Positions 35,279-44,582 of a stretch of 64,000 bases of DNA are shown piece by piece. A model generated the notes under the pieces. It did no database searches and was not told the origin of the DNA. It saw only the letters and a list, made by a program, of their open reading frames with translations. The DNA is from Barnesiella merdipullorum (GTDB lineage Bacteria; Bacteroidota; Bacteroidia; Bacteroidales; Barnesiellaceae), in NCBI GenBank assembly GCA_019116365.1, contig DXBT01000023.1, forward strand, positions 5,555 to 69,554, given 5' to 3'. Made by a program: the position numbers and the translations under genes. Position 1 is the first letter of the stretch, and each line of letters starts with the position of its first letter.

Positions 35279-36478
35279 ATGAAATTCAACTATCAAACCG
35301 ACGTGTGGAGCCTGCTCCGCCAAAACATTTCCAAGGGCCAGTTAATCGGCTATGCCATCGCCAACATCGTGGGGCTCTCGGTAATCCTCATCGGTATATT
35401 GTTCTACAACGACAGTCAGCACGGCAATTCTCAGGAAGACCAGTATTTCACCAACGATTTTGTAGTGCTCTCCAAAAAGGTAGAGGGAGTAGGCTTCTCG
35501 CCCATCTCGTTCTCCGAAGAGGAGATTGCCGAGTTGCAACAAGAAAAGTGGGTCAAAAAGATTGGCCGATTCACTTCGTCGCAATTTGCTGTAAGTGGGT
35601 CGGTCACCATGGGCGGGAAATCGCTCTCGAGTTACCTCTTTTTCGAGTCGGTCCCCGACGAGTTTTTCGACGTCAAGCCCAAGGACTGGGACTTCTCTCC
35701 CGAGAAGAAATTCGTACCCATCGTTCTGTGTAAAGATTACCTCATGCTCTACAACTTCGGCTTTGCCATTCCCCAGGGACTACCCCAACTGAGCGAAGAA
35801 ATCATAGGAGCTGTACCCATCACCCTGCGACTGACCGGCGAGGATATGATGCCCGAGTACTTCGAAGCCTCCATCGTAGGCTTTTCGTCGCGACTCAACA
35901 CCATAGCCGTGCCCCAAAGTTTCATGGACTGGGCCAACCAGCACTACTCCAAGGGCGAGAGCACGCCCAATACCTCACGATTGATTGTGCTGGTCGATCG
36001 GCTTGCCTCGTCTCAAATGGACCAATACCTCAAGGAACACGACATTGAGATGGCAGGAGACCAATCAAAAACCGGAAACATATCCCATTTCCTGGGCATC
36101 GTCTCGGCCGTGGTCACCACCAACGGTGTTGTCATCTGTATCCTGGCCATGTTCATCCTGGTACTGAGCATATTCCTGCTGCTCCAGAAGAGCCGGGAAA
36201 AGCTGCGCAACCTCATGCTGCTGGGCTATCATCCCAAATATGTATCGCGCTACTACGAAACCGTGGTGCTGGTAGCCAACGTCGTTATTACCGGACTCTC
36301 GCTGGGTATCACCTTCCTGGCCCGCACTTTCTGGTCTAAGGAACTGTTGAATATTGGGTTGGGCAACGCATCGCCTGTTTCCACCCTCTTGTTTGCCCTT
36401 TTCTATCTGGTTGTAATCACAGCACTCGACCTGTTTATCATCCGCACCCGGTTGCTGCGTATCTGGCGAAATGCCTAA
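35279..36478 (+). CDS. ABC transporter permease, FtsX/MacB-like
   Basis: 403 aa with one N-terminal helix (about 22-42), a periplasmic domain of about 200 residues, and three C-terminal helices (about 278-305, 325-348, 370-395). This is the four-helix FtsX/MacB topology of type VII ABC systems, which act mechanically on envelope substrates rather than through a channel. The gene starts 1 nt after the ATPase stop, so expression is coupled. A terminator follows at 36520-36563. The cargo or process is unknown; the DUF4836 lipoprotein upstream is a candidate partner. Confidence 0.83.
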   Translation: MKFNYQTDVWSLLRQNISKGQLIGYAIANIVGLSVILIGILFYNDSQHGNSQEDQYFTNDFVVLSKKVEGVGFSPISFSEEEIAELQQEKWVKKIGRFTSSQFAVSGSVTMGGKSLSSYLFFESVPDEFFDVKPKDWDFSPEKKFVPIVLCKDYLMLYNFGFAIPQGLPQLSEEIIGAVPITLRLTGEDMMPEYFEASIVGFSSRLNTIAVPQSFMDWANQHYSKGESTPNTSRLIVLVDRLASSQMDQYLKEHDIEMAGDQSKTGNISHFLGIVSAVVTTNGVVICILAMFILVLSIFLLLQKSREKLRNLMLLGYHPKYVSRYYETVVLVANVVITGLSLGITFLARTFWSKELLNIGLGNASPVSTLLFALFYLVVITALDLFIIRTRLLRIWRNA

Positions 36479-36519
36479 CCGAACTAACGACCTTGCGGTT
36501 CACACACGCACCGATATAA

Positions 36520-36563
36520 CATCCGCACCTTGGTCAAACGCACCAGGATGCGGATGATTTTTT
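36520..36563 (+). terminator. Terminator of the DUF4836-ABC operon
   Basis: CATCCGCA (36520-36527) and TGCGGATG (36549-36556), with TGGT/ACCA pairing inside, followed by ATTTTTTG. Confidence 0.8.
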
Positions 36564-36717
36564 GAGAGCCATTCATTACTCTCCTGCCGGTCAATACACG
36601 TTTTTTTATTCGCCCTGCGAGCAATTCATATTTTCTTCATACCACAATTGTGAAAAAAAATTTCATACACTAAGAAAAATAGACTATTTTTGTTTTTAAT
36701 ATCTATTTACAACAACT

Positions 36718-38277
36718 ATGAAAATGCCTAAAAATCGCGCCATTTACATAGGAGTGTTGGCCTTGGTGTGGGCCTTCGCCTATTTCTATATTTTCAACGC
36801 GAAGATAGACGTTAACGGTGACAACTGCCGCTACTATACCTTTGCTACGGCACTGGCTTCGGGACAAGGCTATGTCGATATTTCGGCGCCCAACCCCCAA
36901 CCCACCAATGTCTTTCCCCCGGGATATCCGTTATTGATGATGCCACTGCGGATCCTCACCGACAGCGTCGTTGCCCAAAAGGTACTCAACGGACTGTTTC
37001 TCCTGGGTGGGGCCCTGTTGCTGTTTTTCTTCATGATCAAGCGCAAGCTGCCCGACAGTTTGGCCCTGGTAGGGGCCTGTGCCGCCATCTTGAGCGACCG
37101 GGTGCTTCACTTCTCGACCATGATGATGAGCGAAATGTCGTGCTTCTTTGTCTCGGCTGCGGCCATCTATTTGCTCGCGAGCATGAAAGACGAGAAGCCT
37201 TTCTATAAAGACTGGGCCTTCTATGGCATGCTGGTGATGGTGCTGCTGTGCTACCACATACGCACCCAGGGAATAACCCTGTTTGCGGCCGTTATCTTCT
37301 TCTTCCTCTGTACCAAAAAGTGGAAAGAGGCATTGGGCACAGTGATCGGTTTTATCATCGGATGCCTGCCGTGGGTATTACGCAACAAGGCCCTGGGCGT
37401 GGGTCAAAGCCGCTATTTCGAATCGATTGCCCAGGTGAATCCGTGGCGTCCCGAAGATGGCTCACTCGACCTGAGCGGCATCATTTCCCGCTTCTTCGAC
37501 ACATTGGGCATGCTGGTATCCAAGGCGCTGCCCAACTCGGTCATTCCCTATTTCAAAGTCAACTATGCGGCCGAAGTTCCCGCCGGATTCCTCATGTGGG
37601 TAGTAGCCATCATACTCGTGGTCCTCATCGTGCGCGGGTTCTGGTCGTTCGGTAAATACCGCTGGGTACTCATCGGTCACACGGTCTTTACTTTCGGCCT
37701 CATCTCGATTTTCAGCACTCCCAGCGAAAACCGCTATCTCACGGCCCTTATCCCCTTCCTGAACGTGGGTCTGCTCGTAGGCCTCTACGAAGTGATCGTG
37801 TGGGGGCTGCGTAAAGCCGGCTCAAAGATGCAATTCTCGCCCTGGATTCTCGCCCTGCTGCTCCTCACGAGCATAGGCAACATCAAAGAGCTGCATGCCA
37901 TAAACAAGTTGCCTTTCCCGCCGGCCTACCAAAACTTTTTCAAGATGGGCGCCGTACTCAAAGAGCATGTGTCGCCCGAGACGGTAGTAGCCTCGCGCAA
38001 AGGCGAACTGCTCTACATGTATTCGGGAACCCGGGTCACCGGCTACGCCTTCTCGCAAGACGACAAAGCCGTAATACAAAAGATGCTCGACGATGGTGTC
38101 GAATATGTCATTCTCGACCAGCTCGGGTACAGTTCGACCTACCGCTACCTCTACCCGGCCATACAGAAAAACGAAGAGCTCTTCGCCTTGGCCTCCTACA
38201 TACCCAATCCCGACACCTATCTGTTCAGATTTGACCGAGAGGCTGCCCGTAAAAAATTGTCACAAACCAACCCCTAA
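36718..38277 (+). CDS. GT-C-fold membrane glycosyltransferase (ArnT/PMT-like)
   Basis: 519 aa with about ten membrane helices and the loop residues of GT-C enzymes: NAKIDVNGDNCRYYTFATALASGQGYVD has the acidic D in the first periplasmic loop, and FPPGYPLLMMPL is the conserved motif of the PMT/ArnT superfamily. The C-terminal soluble part (about 400-519) holds SPETVVASRKGELLYMYSGTRVTGYAF. Such enzymes transfer a sugar from a polyprenyl-phosphate donor to a lipid or protein on the periplasmic side. Start ATG 36718; a -7 box TATTTTTG is at 36685-36692. First gene of a three-gene operon with a FAD oxidoreductase and GtrA. Confidence 0.8.
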   Translation: MKMPKNRAIYIGVLALVWAFAYFYIFNAKIDVNGDNCRYYTFATALASGQGYVDISAPNPQPTNVFPPGYPLLMMPLRILTDSVVAQKVLNGLFLLGGALLLFFFMIKRKLPDSLALVGACAAILSDRVLHFSTMMMSEMSCFFVSAAAIYLLASMKDEKPFYKDWAFYGMLVMVLLCYHIRTQGITLFAAVIFFFLCTKKWKEALGTVIGFIIGCLPWVLRNKALGVGQSRYFESIAQVNPWRPEDGSLDLSGIISRFFDTLGMLVSKALPNSVIPYFKVNYAAEVPAGFLMWVVAIILVVLIVRGFWSFGKYRWVLIGHTVFTFGLISIFSTPSENRYLTALIPFLNVGLLVGLYEVIVWGLRKAGSKMQFSPWILALLLLTSIGNIKELHAINKLPFPPAYQNFFKMGAVLKEHVSPETVVASRKGELLYMYSGTRVTGYAFSQDDKAVIQKMLDDGVEYVILDQLGYSSTYRYLYPAIQKNEELFALASYIPNPDTYLFRFDREAARKKLSQTNP

Positions 38278-38280
38278 ATC

Positions 38281-39861
38281 ATGAGCGCTACCGACAAGAA
38301 ACAGAAACAGGCGGTTATCGCCGGAGCCGGTCCTGCGGGACTTACCGGCGCCTATGAACTGCTCAAGCGCACCGATATTCATCCCGTCGTTTTCGAAGAA
38401 TCGGACGAAATCGGAGGCATCTCCCGAACCGTACGCTACCACGGCAACCGCATGGATATCGGTGGTCACCGATTCTTCTCCAAGAGTGAGCGAGTAACCG
38501 ACTGGTGGAACGAGATTATGCCCCTGCAAGGTGCCCCCTCGCTCGACGACCGACTGTTGCACACGACCGACAAACCTTTTGCCGCCGGCGGTCCCGACCC
38601 CGAGACCTGCGATCGTGTGATGCTGGTGCGCCACCGCATATCGCGCATATTCTATCTGCACAAGTTCTTCGACTACCCCATCTCGCTCAAGCTGAAAACC
38701 TTTACCAACATGGGGCTGGTGCGTACCATCGAGGCTGGATGCGGATACGTGTGGTCGGTATTCTTCAAAAAGCCCGAGACTTCGCTCGAGAATTTCTATA
38801 TCAACCGCTTTGGCAAGCCACTCTACCGCATGTTCTTCGAAGACTATACCGAGAAGGTATGGGGCGTACACCCCTCGAAACTGGGGGCCGACTGGGGCGC
38901 CCAACGGGTAAAGGGTCTTTCGGTATTCGCCATTCTCAAGGATATGCTCAAGAAGAGTTTCTCCAAGAAAGAGAATATCAAAGAGGTAGAGACCTCGCTC
39001 ATCGAGCAGTTTGTCTATCCCAAACTGGGACCGGGCCAACTGTGGGAGACCGTGGCCGACGAGGTGCGCCAACGTGGAGGCGAGGTAATCACCGAGAGTC
39101 CGGTAAAGGAGATTCATATCGAGAACAACCGCGTGACAAGCGTCACCGTCGAGGATGCCCACGGCGAACGCCGCGAAGTCCCCTGCGACTACCTGCTCTC
39201 GTCGCTCCCGATTAAAGACCTCATCCAATCCATACGAGGTATCGAGGTTCCCGACGAGGTAAAACGCATCGCCGCCAACCTGCCCTACCGCGACTTCATC
39301 ACCGTGGGGCTGCTCATGAAAAAGCTCACCATCGACAACCAGACCAAAATCAAGACCTTTGCCAATCGTATTCCCGACACCTGGATTTATATCCAGGAGC
39401 GCGACGTGCGCATCGGGCGCCTGCAAGTCTTCAACAACTGGTCACCCTACCTGGTCAAGGATTATGAGAATACCATGTGGATAGGACTCGAATACTTCTG
39501 CACCGAAGGCGATACCTTCTGGCAGATGAGCGACCAAGCGTTTATCGACATGGCCGTGGGCGAACTGGCCAAAATCGGTATTATCGACCCGGCCGATGTC
39601 CTCGACGCGGTACGCATCAAGGTGAAGAAGGCCTACCCCTCCTACTTTGGCACCTACTACGAACTCGACCGGGTGAAAGAGTTCCTCAACGGCATCGAGA
39701 ATCTGTGGTGTATCGGCCGCAACGGACAGCACCGCTACAACAACATGGACCACTCGATGATGACCGCCATGGTAGCCGTCGATCACATTGCCGCCGGCAA
39801 CCCCGACAAGAGCGACGTGTGGTCGGTCAATACCGAAGAAGAATATCACGAAAGCAAATGA
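38281..39861 (+). CDS. FAD-dependent amine-oxidase/UDP-galactopyranose mutase-like oxidoreductase
   Basis: 526 aa. The N-terminal AVIAGAGPAGLTGAYELL (about 11-28) is the FAD-binding dinucleotide fold and VFEESDEIGGISRTVRYHG the following conserved part, as in the UGM/protoporphyrinogen oxidase superfamily. MDIGGHRFFSKSERV, LPYRDFITVGLLM and IGRNGQHRYNNMDHSM are further family blocks. The C-terminal GRNGQHRYNNMDHSM is characteristic of NAD(P)/FAD proteins associated with glycan loci. It starts 3 nt after the GT-C stop and overlaps gtrA by 4 nt. It probably modifies a lipid-linked sugar used by its neighbours. Confidence 0.83.
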   Translation: MSATDKKQKQAVIAGAGPAGLTGAYELLKRTDIHPVVFEESDEIGGISRTVRYHGNRMDIGGHRFFSKSERVTDWWNEIMPLQGAPSLDDRLLHTTDKPFAAGGPDPETCDRVMLVRHRISRIFYLHKFFDYPISLKLKTFTNMGLVRTIEAGCGYVWSVFFKKPETSLENFYINRFGKPLYRMFFEDYTEKVWGVHPSKLGADWGAQRVKGLSVFAILKDMLKKSFSKKENIKEVETSLIEQFVYPKLGPGQLWETVADEVRQRGGEVITESPVKEIHIENNRVTSVTVEDAHGERREVPCDYLLSSLPIKDLIQSIRGIEVPDEVKRIAANLPYRDFITVGLLMKKLTIDNQTKIKTFANRIPDTWIYIQERDVRIGRLQVFNNWSPYLVKDYENTMWIGLEYFCTEGDTFWQMSDQAFIDMAVGELAKIGIIDPADVLDAVRIKVKKAYPSYFGTYYELDRVKEFLNGIENLWCIGRNGQHRYNNMDHSMMTAMVAVDHIAAGNPDKSDVWSVNTEEEYHESK

Positions 39862-40283
39862 AGATAACCGACCTGTTCCACAAGCTGTTCTACGGCACTA
39901 CCGACAAACTGCTCATCCAGTTCGTTCGCTATTTCTTTGTCGGCGGGTTTGCCTTCGTCCTCGATTTCGGGCTGCTCTACATCCTCACCGAGTATGCAGG
40001 GCTGCACTACCTGCTCTCGGCCACCCTCTCGTTTATCGCCGGGCTGCTGGTCAACTACATCATCAGTTGCCTGTGGGTATTCAGCAACTCGAAGTTCAAA
40101 AGCCGCATTGTCGAGTTTCTCTTCTTTGCCGCCATAGGGGTTGTGGGACTGGGACTCAACGATTTCCTCATCTGGCTCTTTACCGACTGCATAGGCACCC
40201 ACTACATGTTCTCCAAAATCGTAGCCGCAGCCGTGGTCTATCTGTGGAATTTCTTCGCTCGCAAATACCTGGTATTTCGGTAA
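39858..40283 (+). CDS. GtrA-family membrane protein
   Basis: 141 aa with four membrane helices (about 25-45, 50-70, 85-105, 112-135). FVRYFFVGGFAFVLDFGLLYILTEYAG is the classic GtrA start and VVYLWNFFARKYLVFR the classic end (NFxxxRxxVF). GtrA proteins are thought to flip polyprenyl-phosphate-linked sugars across the inner membrane. The ATG overlaps the stop of the FAD oxidoreductase (ATGA). With the GT-C enzyme this makes a compact donor-flippase-transferase set. Confidence 0.9.
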   Translation: MKITDLFHKLFYGTTDKLLIQFVRYFFVGGFAFVLDFGLLYILTEYAGLHYLLSATLSFIAGLLVNYIISCLWVFSNSKFKSRIVEFLFFAAIGVVGLGLNDFLIWLFTDCIGTHYMFSKIVAAAVVYLWNFFARKYLVFR

Positions 40284-40384
40284 CACTTATCCGGTTCATT
40301 ACAAGCCCCTTCGGGGAGGGGCGAAGCAACTCTCCGGTCACGACGCGATGGGTTAAAATTCAAGGAATAGAAGTATAAAACAAA

Positions 40385-40418
40385 CGAAGGGTGCCGCCCA
40401 GTAGGGTGGCACCCTTCG
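40385..40418. terminator. Bidirectional hairpin terminator
   Basis: CGAAGGGTGCCGCCC pairs with GGGTGGCACCCTTCG (one G-U) around AGTA. On the minus strand TTTGTTTTATACTT follows; it separates the convergent gtrA and SPOR genes. Confidence 0.75.
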
Positions 40419-40442
40419 TATAAAACCAATGAAGATATTTCT

Positions 40443-40922
40443 TTACTTGTTGATCAAGAACCAGGCATCGGTAAATTGCGGATAGCGGGCCTGCAAGGCT
40501 TCACGAGCCTGAACGGCAGCCGGACGATTGTCGAATGAGCAAGCCACCACACGGTACCAACCGGCAGCGTTCTGAGCCAATATGGCGGGATAGCCATCCT
40601 TGCGCAGACGTTCGCAAAGGCTTTGAGCATTGAGACGTTGACGGAAACTGCCCACGATTACATTGAACTCCTTGAGCAAAGCATCGTTGCCATCGACAGC
40701 GCTGATGCGCTCGCTCTGCTCACGCACGGTAGTCGAGGTCGAGGGTGTAGTGGTTGTCGAGGGAGTCGTTACCACGGTCTCGGCCGGTGCAGGTGCAGGT
40801 TCTTCTATCTTTTTCTCCTGGGCCTTTTCATAAGCAGCCCGGTAGGCGCTTTGGCTCGACTTACACGAAGCCATGCTGCCTATCAACAAAAGGGATAAAC
40901 CCCAAATCCAATTTTTTCTCAT
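40443..40922 (-). CDS. SPOR-domain lipoprotein
   Basis: 159 aa. The lipoprotein signal peptide ends at Cys20 (LLLIGSMASC). A low-complexity Pro/Thr/Ser linker follows (PAPAETVVTTPSTTTTPSTSTT), then a C-terminal SPOR domain (about 84-156; FNVIVGSFRQRLNAQSLCERLRKDGYPAIL, WYRVVACSFDNRPAAVQAREAL). SPOR binds peptidoglycan stripped of stem peptides at division sites, so the protein is likely envelope-anchored near the septum. -7 box TACTTTTG on the minus strand at 41002-40995. Confidence 0.9.
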   Translation of the reverse strand: MRKNWIWGLSLLLIGSMASCKSSQSAYRAAYEKAQEKKIEEPAPAPAETVVTTPSTTTTPSTSTTVREQSERISAVDGNDALLKEFNVIVGSFRQRLNAQSLCERLRKDGYPAILAQNAAGWYRVVACSFDNRPAAVQAREALQARYPQFTDAWFLINK

Positions 40923-41097
40923 AGGACTTTTATATAAGTTGTTTTAAGTATTTGTTCTATTTTTTCGATTTTACTTCGCGTTGCGAAGATAATGCAAAAG
41001 TAACAAATAACCGCATCGGCTGTCTCATTCTTGTGAATTAAAAAAGATATTTTATACCTCGGGTATGTGCCTCCACGCAACCACGACCGGGCCGTTA

Positions 41098-42225
41098 CTA
41101 CAACATTCCTTTGGTCGAGGGTAACGTGTGGTCGGTGATATCGCGCTTGATCGCCATTCTCAACGCCCGGGCAAAGGCTTTGAAGATGGCCTCGATCTTG
41201 TGATGCTCGTTGGTTCCCTCGGCCTCGATGTGGAGATTCATGCGGGCTGCGTCGCTAAGCGATTTGAAGAAGTGGAAAAACATCTCGGTGGGCACGTCGC
41301 CTATCTTCTCACGATGGAAATCGGCCTTCCACACCAGCCACGGCCTACCCCCCAAGTCGAGAGAGACCCGGCACAGGGCATCGTCCATGGGCAATGAGAA
41401 ACCATAGCGGGCAACGCCCCGCTTGTTGCCCAGCGCTCGGCCCAAGGCCTCGCCCAGTACGAGAGCGGTATCCTCGATGGTGTGATGTTCATCGACCCAC
41501 AAGTCGCCATCGACGGTCACGGCCAGGTCGATGCCGGCATGCCGCCCCAGCTGGTCGAGCATGTGGTCGAAGAAGCCGAGGCCGGTGTGAATATCGGTAC
41601 GGCCCGTACCGTCGAGGTTGAGCGAGAGGCGTATGTCGGTCTCGGCCGTGTGACGCTCGAGCGACACACGCCGGGTCGCACTGCATACGATTTGGGCTAC
41701 CTTCCACCAGTCGTCGGTCACGGCTTCGCACACGCCGGCCAGTCCGGTAGCCTCCACCTCGGCCATGCCCTGCTCGGCCGGGGCAAAATAGATGGCCCGG
41801 CACCCCAAGTTGGCCGCCAGTTGCACATCGGTGAGGCGGTCGCCTATGACAAAGGAGTGGGCCAGATCGTATTCGCCCGTGGTATAGCGGGCAAGCATGG
41901 CCGTACCCGGTTTGCGGGTAGGCCGGTTCTCTTCGGGAAAGGAGGTGTCGATACAGACCTGATCAAAGCAGATACCCTCATTCTCCAGTGCTCGAACAAT
42001 CTTCTGTTGAACCGGCCAAAAGGTCTCGGCCGGAAAGGCGGGAGTCCCCATGCCATCCTGATTGGTCACCATCACCCACTCGCAGTCGAGCCGTGCAGCC
42101 ACATAGGCCAGACTCTGGAATACCCGTGGGCGAAACTCCAGTTTCTCCAGGGAATCGATTTGATAATCGATAGGCGGTTCCACCACCAGCGTACCGTCAC
42201 GATCGATAAAAAGAACTCGTTTCAT
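41098..42225 (-). CDS. hisB: Bifunctional histidinol-phosphatase / imidazoleglycerol-phosphate dehydratase
   Basis: 375 aa. The N-terminal HAD domain (about 1-165) starts KRVLFIDRDGTLVVEPP with the nucleophile pair D8/D10 and VIGDRLTDVQLAANLGC near its end. The C-terminal IGPD domain (about 185-375) contains GLGFFDHMLDQLGRHAGIDL, DEHHTIEDTALVLG and FHFFKSLSDAARMNLHIEAEGTNEHHKIEAIFKAFARALR with the Mn-binding His clusters. It catalyses the dehydration of imidazoleglycerol phosphate and the dephosphorylation of histidinol phosphate in histidine synthesis. Last gene of the hisGDCB operon. Confidence 0.96.
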   Translation of the reverse strand: MKRVLFIDRDGTLVVEPPIDYQIDSLEKLEFRPRVFQSLAYVAARLDCEWVMVTNQDGMGTPAFPAETFWPVQQKIVRALENEGICFDQVCIDTSFPEENRPTRKPGTAMLARYTTGEYDLAHSFVIGDRLTDVQLAANLGCRAIYFAPAEQGMAEVEATGLAGVCEAVTDDWWKVAQIVCSATRRVSLERHTAETDIRLSLNLDGTGRTDIHTGLGFFDHMLDQLGRHAGIDLAVTVDGDLWVDEHHTIEDTALVLGEALGRALGNKRGVARYGFSLPMDDALCRVSLDLGGRPWLVWKADFHREKIGDVPTEMFFHFFKSLSDAARMNLHIEAEGTNEHHKIEAIFKAFARALRMAIKRDITDHTLPSTKGML

Positions 42226-42237
42226 CTCATTTGTTTT

Positions 42238-43284
42238 TTACAGATAACGGCGCATGGCCTCCAACAATACATTCATCTCATCGGCAGTCCCGATAGTGAT
42301 GCGCAAACAGTTGCCGCACAGCGTCACCGTCGAACGGTTGCGCACCACAATGCCCTCGGCCACCAGCCGGTCGTAGAGCAGCTCGGCCTCATCGACCCGC
42401 ACCAACACAAAGTTGGCGTCGCTGGGATAGACTTGCCGCACCGAAGGCAACGCGGCCAGTTGCTCGACAAAGCGACTCCGCACGGACAGCGTATCGGCCA
42501 CCCAACGGCGCACCTCATCGGCCCGGTCGAGCATTGCCAGGGCATAGCGCTGCACCGGCTCACCAATGTTGTAGGGATACTTCACCTTGTTGAAGTATCC
42601 GATAATCAACGGCGAGGCAAACGCCATGCCCAACCGCACCCCGGCACTGCCCCATGCCTTGGAAAAGGTTTGCAGTACTACCAGATTGGGGAACTCGCAC
42701 AGCCGCCCGAGCCAAGAGGGTTGCGACGAAAAGTCGATATAGGCCTCATCGACCACCACGATGCCATCGAACCCGTTTATGAGTCGCTCGATATCGGCCG
42801 CGGGAAAGGCATTGCCCGTGGGATTATTGGGCGAACAGAGAAAAAGGAGCCGGCTGTCAGCATCGGCCGCCTGCAGAATAGCCTCGACCGGGAGCGAGAA
42901 GTCGGCATTGAGCGTAACCTCGCGATAGGCCACATCGTTAATCTCGGCACACACCCGATACATGCCGTAGGTAGGCGCTATCGACACGGCATTGTGCTTG
43001 CCGGGTTGGCAAAAGATGCGATAGAGCAGGTCTATCGCCTCGTCGCTACCCACCCCGAGAAATATCTGCTCGGGAGCTACGCCCCGCTGCCCGGCCAATC
43101 GCTGTTTCAAGGCACTCTGCAAGGGGTCGGGGTAACGGTTGTAGGGGGTGTTGAAGGGGCTCTCGTTGGCATCGAGCCATACCGAAGCCACGCCCGAAAA
43201 CTCGTTGCGGGCCGAGGAGTAGGGTTTCAACCGCCTGATGTTGGGGCGCACCCACGCTTCTATGGAATCACACGTTTTTCTCAT
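42238..43284 (-). CDS. hisC: Histidinol-phosphate aminotransferase
   Basis: 348 aa, a fold-type I PLP enzyme: WLDANESPFNTPYNRYPDPLQ (substrate motif), GSDEAIDLLYRIF, SPNNPTGN and the PLP-lysine in VLQTFSKAWGSAGVRLG. It transfers the amino group from glutamate to imidazole acetol-phosphate. Its start overlaps the end of hisD by 17 nt and hisB starts 12 bp beyond its stop, so translation is coupled in the operon. Confidence 0.95.
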   Translation of the reverse strand: MRKTCDSIEAWVRPNIRRLKPYSSARNEFSGVASVWLDANESPFNTPYNRYPDPLQSALKQRLAGQRGVAPEQIFLGVGSDEAIDLLYRIFCQPGKHNAVSIAPTYGMYRVCAEINDVAYREVTLNADFSLPVEAILQAADADSRLLFLCSPNNPTGNAFPAADIERLINGFDGIVVVDEAYIDFSSQPSWLGRLCEFPNLVVLQTFSKAWGSAGVRLGMAFASPLIIGYFNKVKYPYNIGEPVQRYALAMLDRADEVRRWVADTLSVRSRFVEQLAALPSVRQVYPSDANFVLVRVDEAELLYDRLVAEGIVVRNRSTVTLCGNCLRITIGTADEMNVLLEAMRRYL

Positions 43285-44581
43285 CGTTGTCTCTATTATC
43301 CAGGTTTTGCAAACGCACAGCTACGGCCCGTCGGTGAGCCTCGAGCTGCTCGGCGGCAGCCATAGTCTCAATCACGGGGCCAAGCCGTTCCAGCCCCTCT
43401 GGCGAGATGTGCTGGAAAGTAATCTTGCGGGTGAAGCTGTCGAGATTAACCCCGCTGTATGCCCGGGCATATCCGCTCGTAGGCAGCGTGTGGTTGGTAC
43501 CCGAGGCATAATCGCCGGCACTCTCGGGGGTATAATAGCCCAGGAATACCGAACCGGCATTGACCACCCCGCCGGCCCACGCCTCGGCATCGGCCCGATG
43601 CACAATCAGGTGCTCGGGAGCATAGGCATTGACCAGGTCGAGTTGCTCGTCGGCCTCGAGCACCACGATAGCACTGTGGGCAAGCGACCGCTCTATCCAT
43701 TCGAGTCGGGGCAAGCGAGAGGCCTGTCGTTCGATTTCGGCCGGCAAAGCGAGAGCCAGGTCGAGGCAATCGGTCACCAGCAGCGACTGGCTGTCGGCCC
43801 CATGCTCGGCCTGCGAGAGGAAGTCGGCCGCCAGGAAACGGAGGTCGGCACCGGCATCGGCCACAATCATCACCTCCGAAGGCCCTGCCGGCATATCGAT
43901 AGCCACCCCGCAGGTCTGCACCTGCTGTTTGGCTGCCATCACGTAGCGGTTACCCGGCCCGAAAATCTTTCCTACCCGAGGCACGCTCGCCGTACCGAAA
44001 GCCATCGCCCCGACGGCCTGCACACCCCCCAACTTGAAGATGCGTGTCACCCCCGTCTCACGGGCTGCATACAGAATGGCTGGCGCAATCGCCCCCGTTT
44101 TGTCGGGAGGAGTACACATCACCACCTCGCGACACCCGGCCAACCGGGCCGGAATGGCCAGCATCAGCACCGTCGAGAAGAGAGGCGCCGTGCCCCCCGG
44201 TACATAGAGCCCTACCCGCTCGATGCCTACGGCCTTCTGCCAGCACCACACCCCGGGCGTGGTCTCGATGCGCCGCATGGCCTGGGCCTGCGAAGCGTGA
44301 AACTTGCCTATGTTCTCGATGGCCTGCCCGATGGCGGCCTTCAAGTCGTGAGGCACGGCAGCGGCGGCCGCCTCGATTTCGGCCGGAGTCACCTGCAAGC
44401 GATCCAATGCTACCCCGTCGAACTGCTGTTCATAACGTTTCAACGCCACATCACCGTCGCGCTGCACCGACTCCAAAATGTCGGCGACCGTCTCCTTCAA
44501 ATCGTCCATATCGACCCGAGGCCGGGAGAGAATCGTCGCCCATTCGTCGCGACGCGGATATGGATATACCTTTACCTTCAT
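43268..44581 (-). CDS. hisD: Histidinol dehydrogenase
   Basis: 437 aa. Conserved blocks: VGLYVPGGTAPLFSTVLMLAIPA, GPGNRYVMAAKQQV, DMPAGPSEVMIVADAGAD, FLSQAEHGADSQS (zinc- and acid/base-region) and NYTPESAGDY-like YTPESAGDYASGTNHTLPTSG. It oxidises histidinol to histidine with two NAD in the last two steps. It starts 1 nt after hisG stops (44583/44581) and overlaps hisC. Confidence 0.96.
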   Translation of the reverse strand: MKVKVYPYPRRDEWATILSRPRVDMDDLKETVADILESVQRDGDVALKRYEQQFDGVALDRLQVTPAEIEAAAAAVPHDLKAAIGQAIENIGKFHASQAQAMRRIETTPGVWCWQKAVGIERVGLYVPGGTAPLFSTVLMLAIPARLAGCREVVMCTPPDKTGAIAPAILYAARETGVTRIFKLGGVQAVGAMAFGTASVPRVGKIFGPGNRYVMAAKQQVQTCGVAIDMPAGPSEVMIVADAGADLRFLAADFLSQAEHGADSQSLLVTDCLDLALALPAEIERQASRLPRLEWIERSLAHSAIVVLEADEQLDLVNAYAPEHLIVHRADAEAWAGGVVNAGSVFLGYYTPESAGDYASGTNHTLPTSGYARAYSGVNLDSFTRKITFQHISPEGLERLGPVIETMAAAEQLEAHRRAVAVRLQNLDNRDNDEKNV

Positions 44582-44582
44582 C

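Noticed and set aside
36637..36669. TCATACC/TCATACA pair before the GT-C gene, similar to the LytTR half-sites
   Set aside because: The period is 26 bp instead of 21, and the second copy would lie over the -33 region rather than upstream of it.
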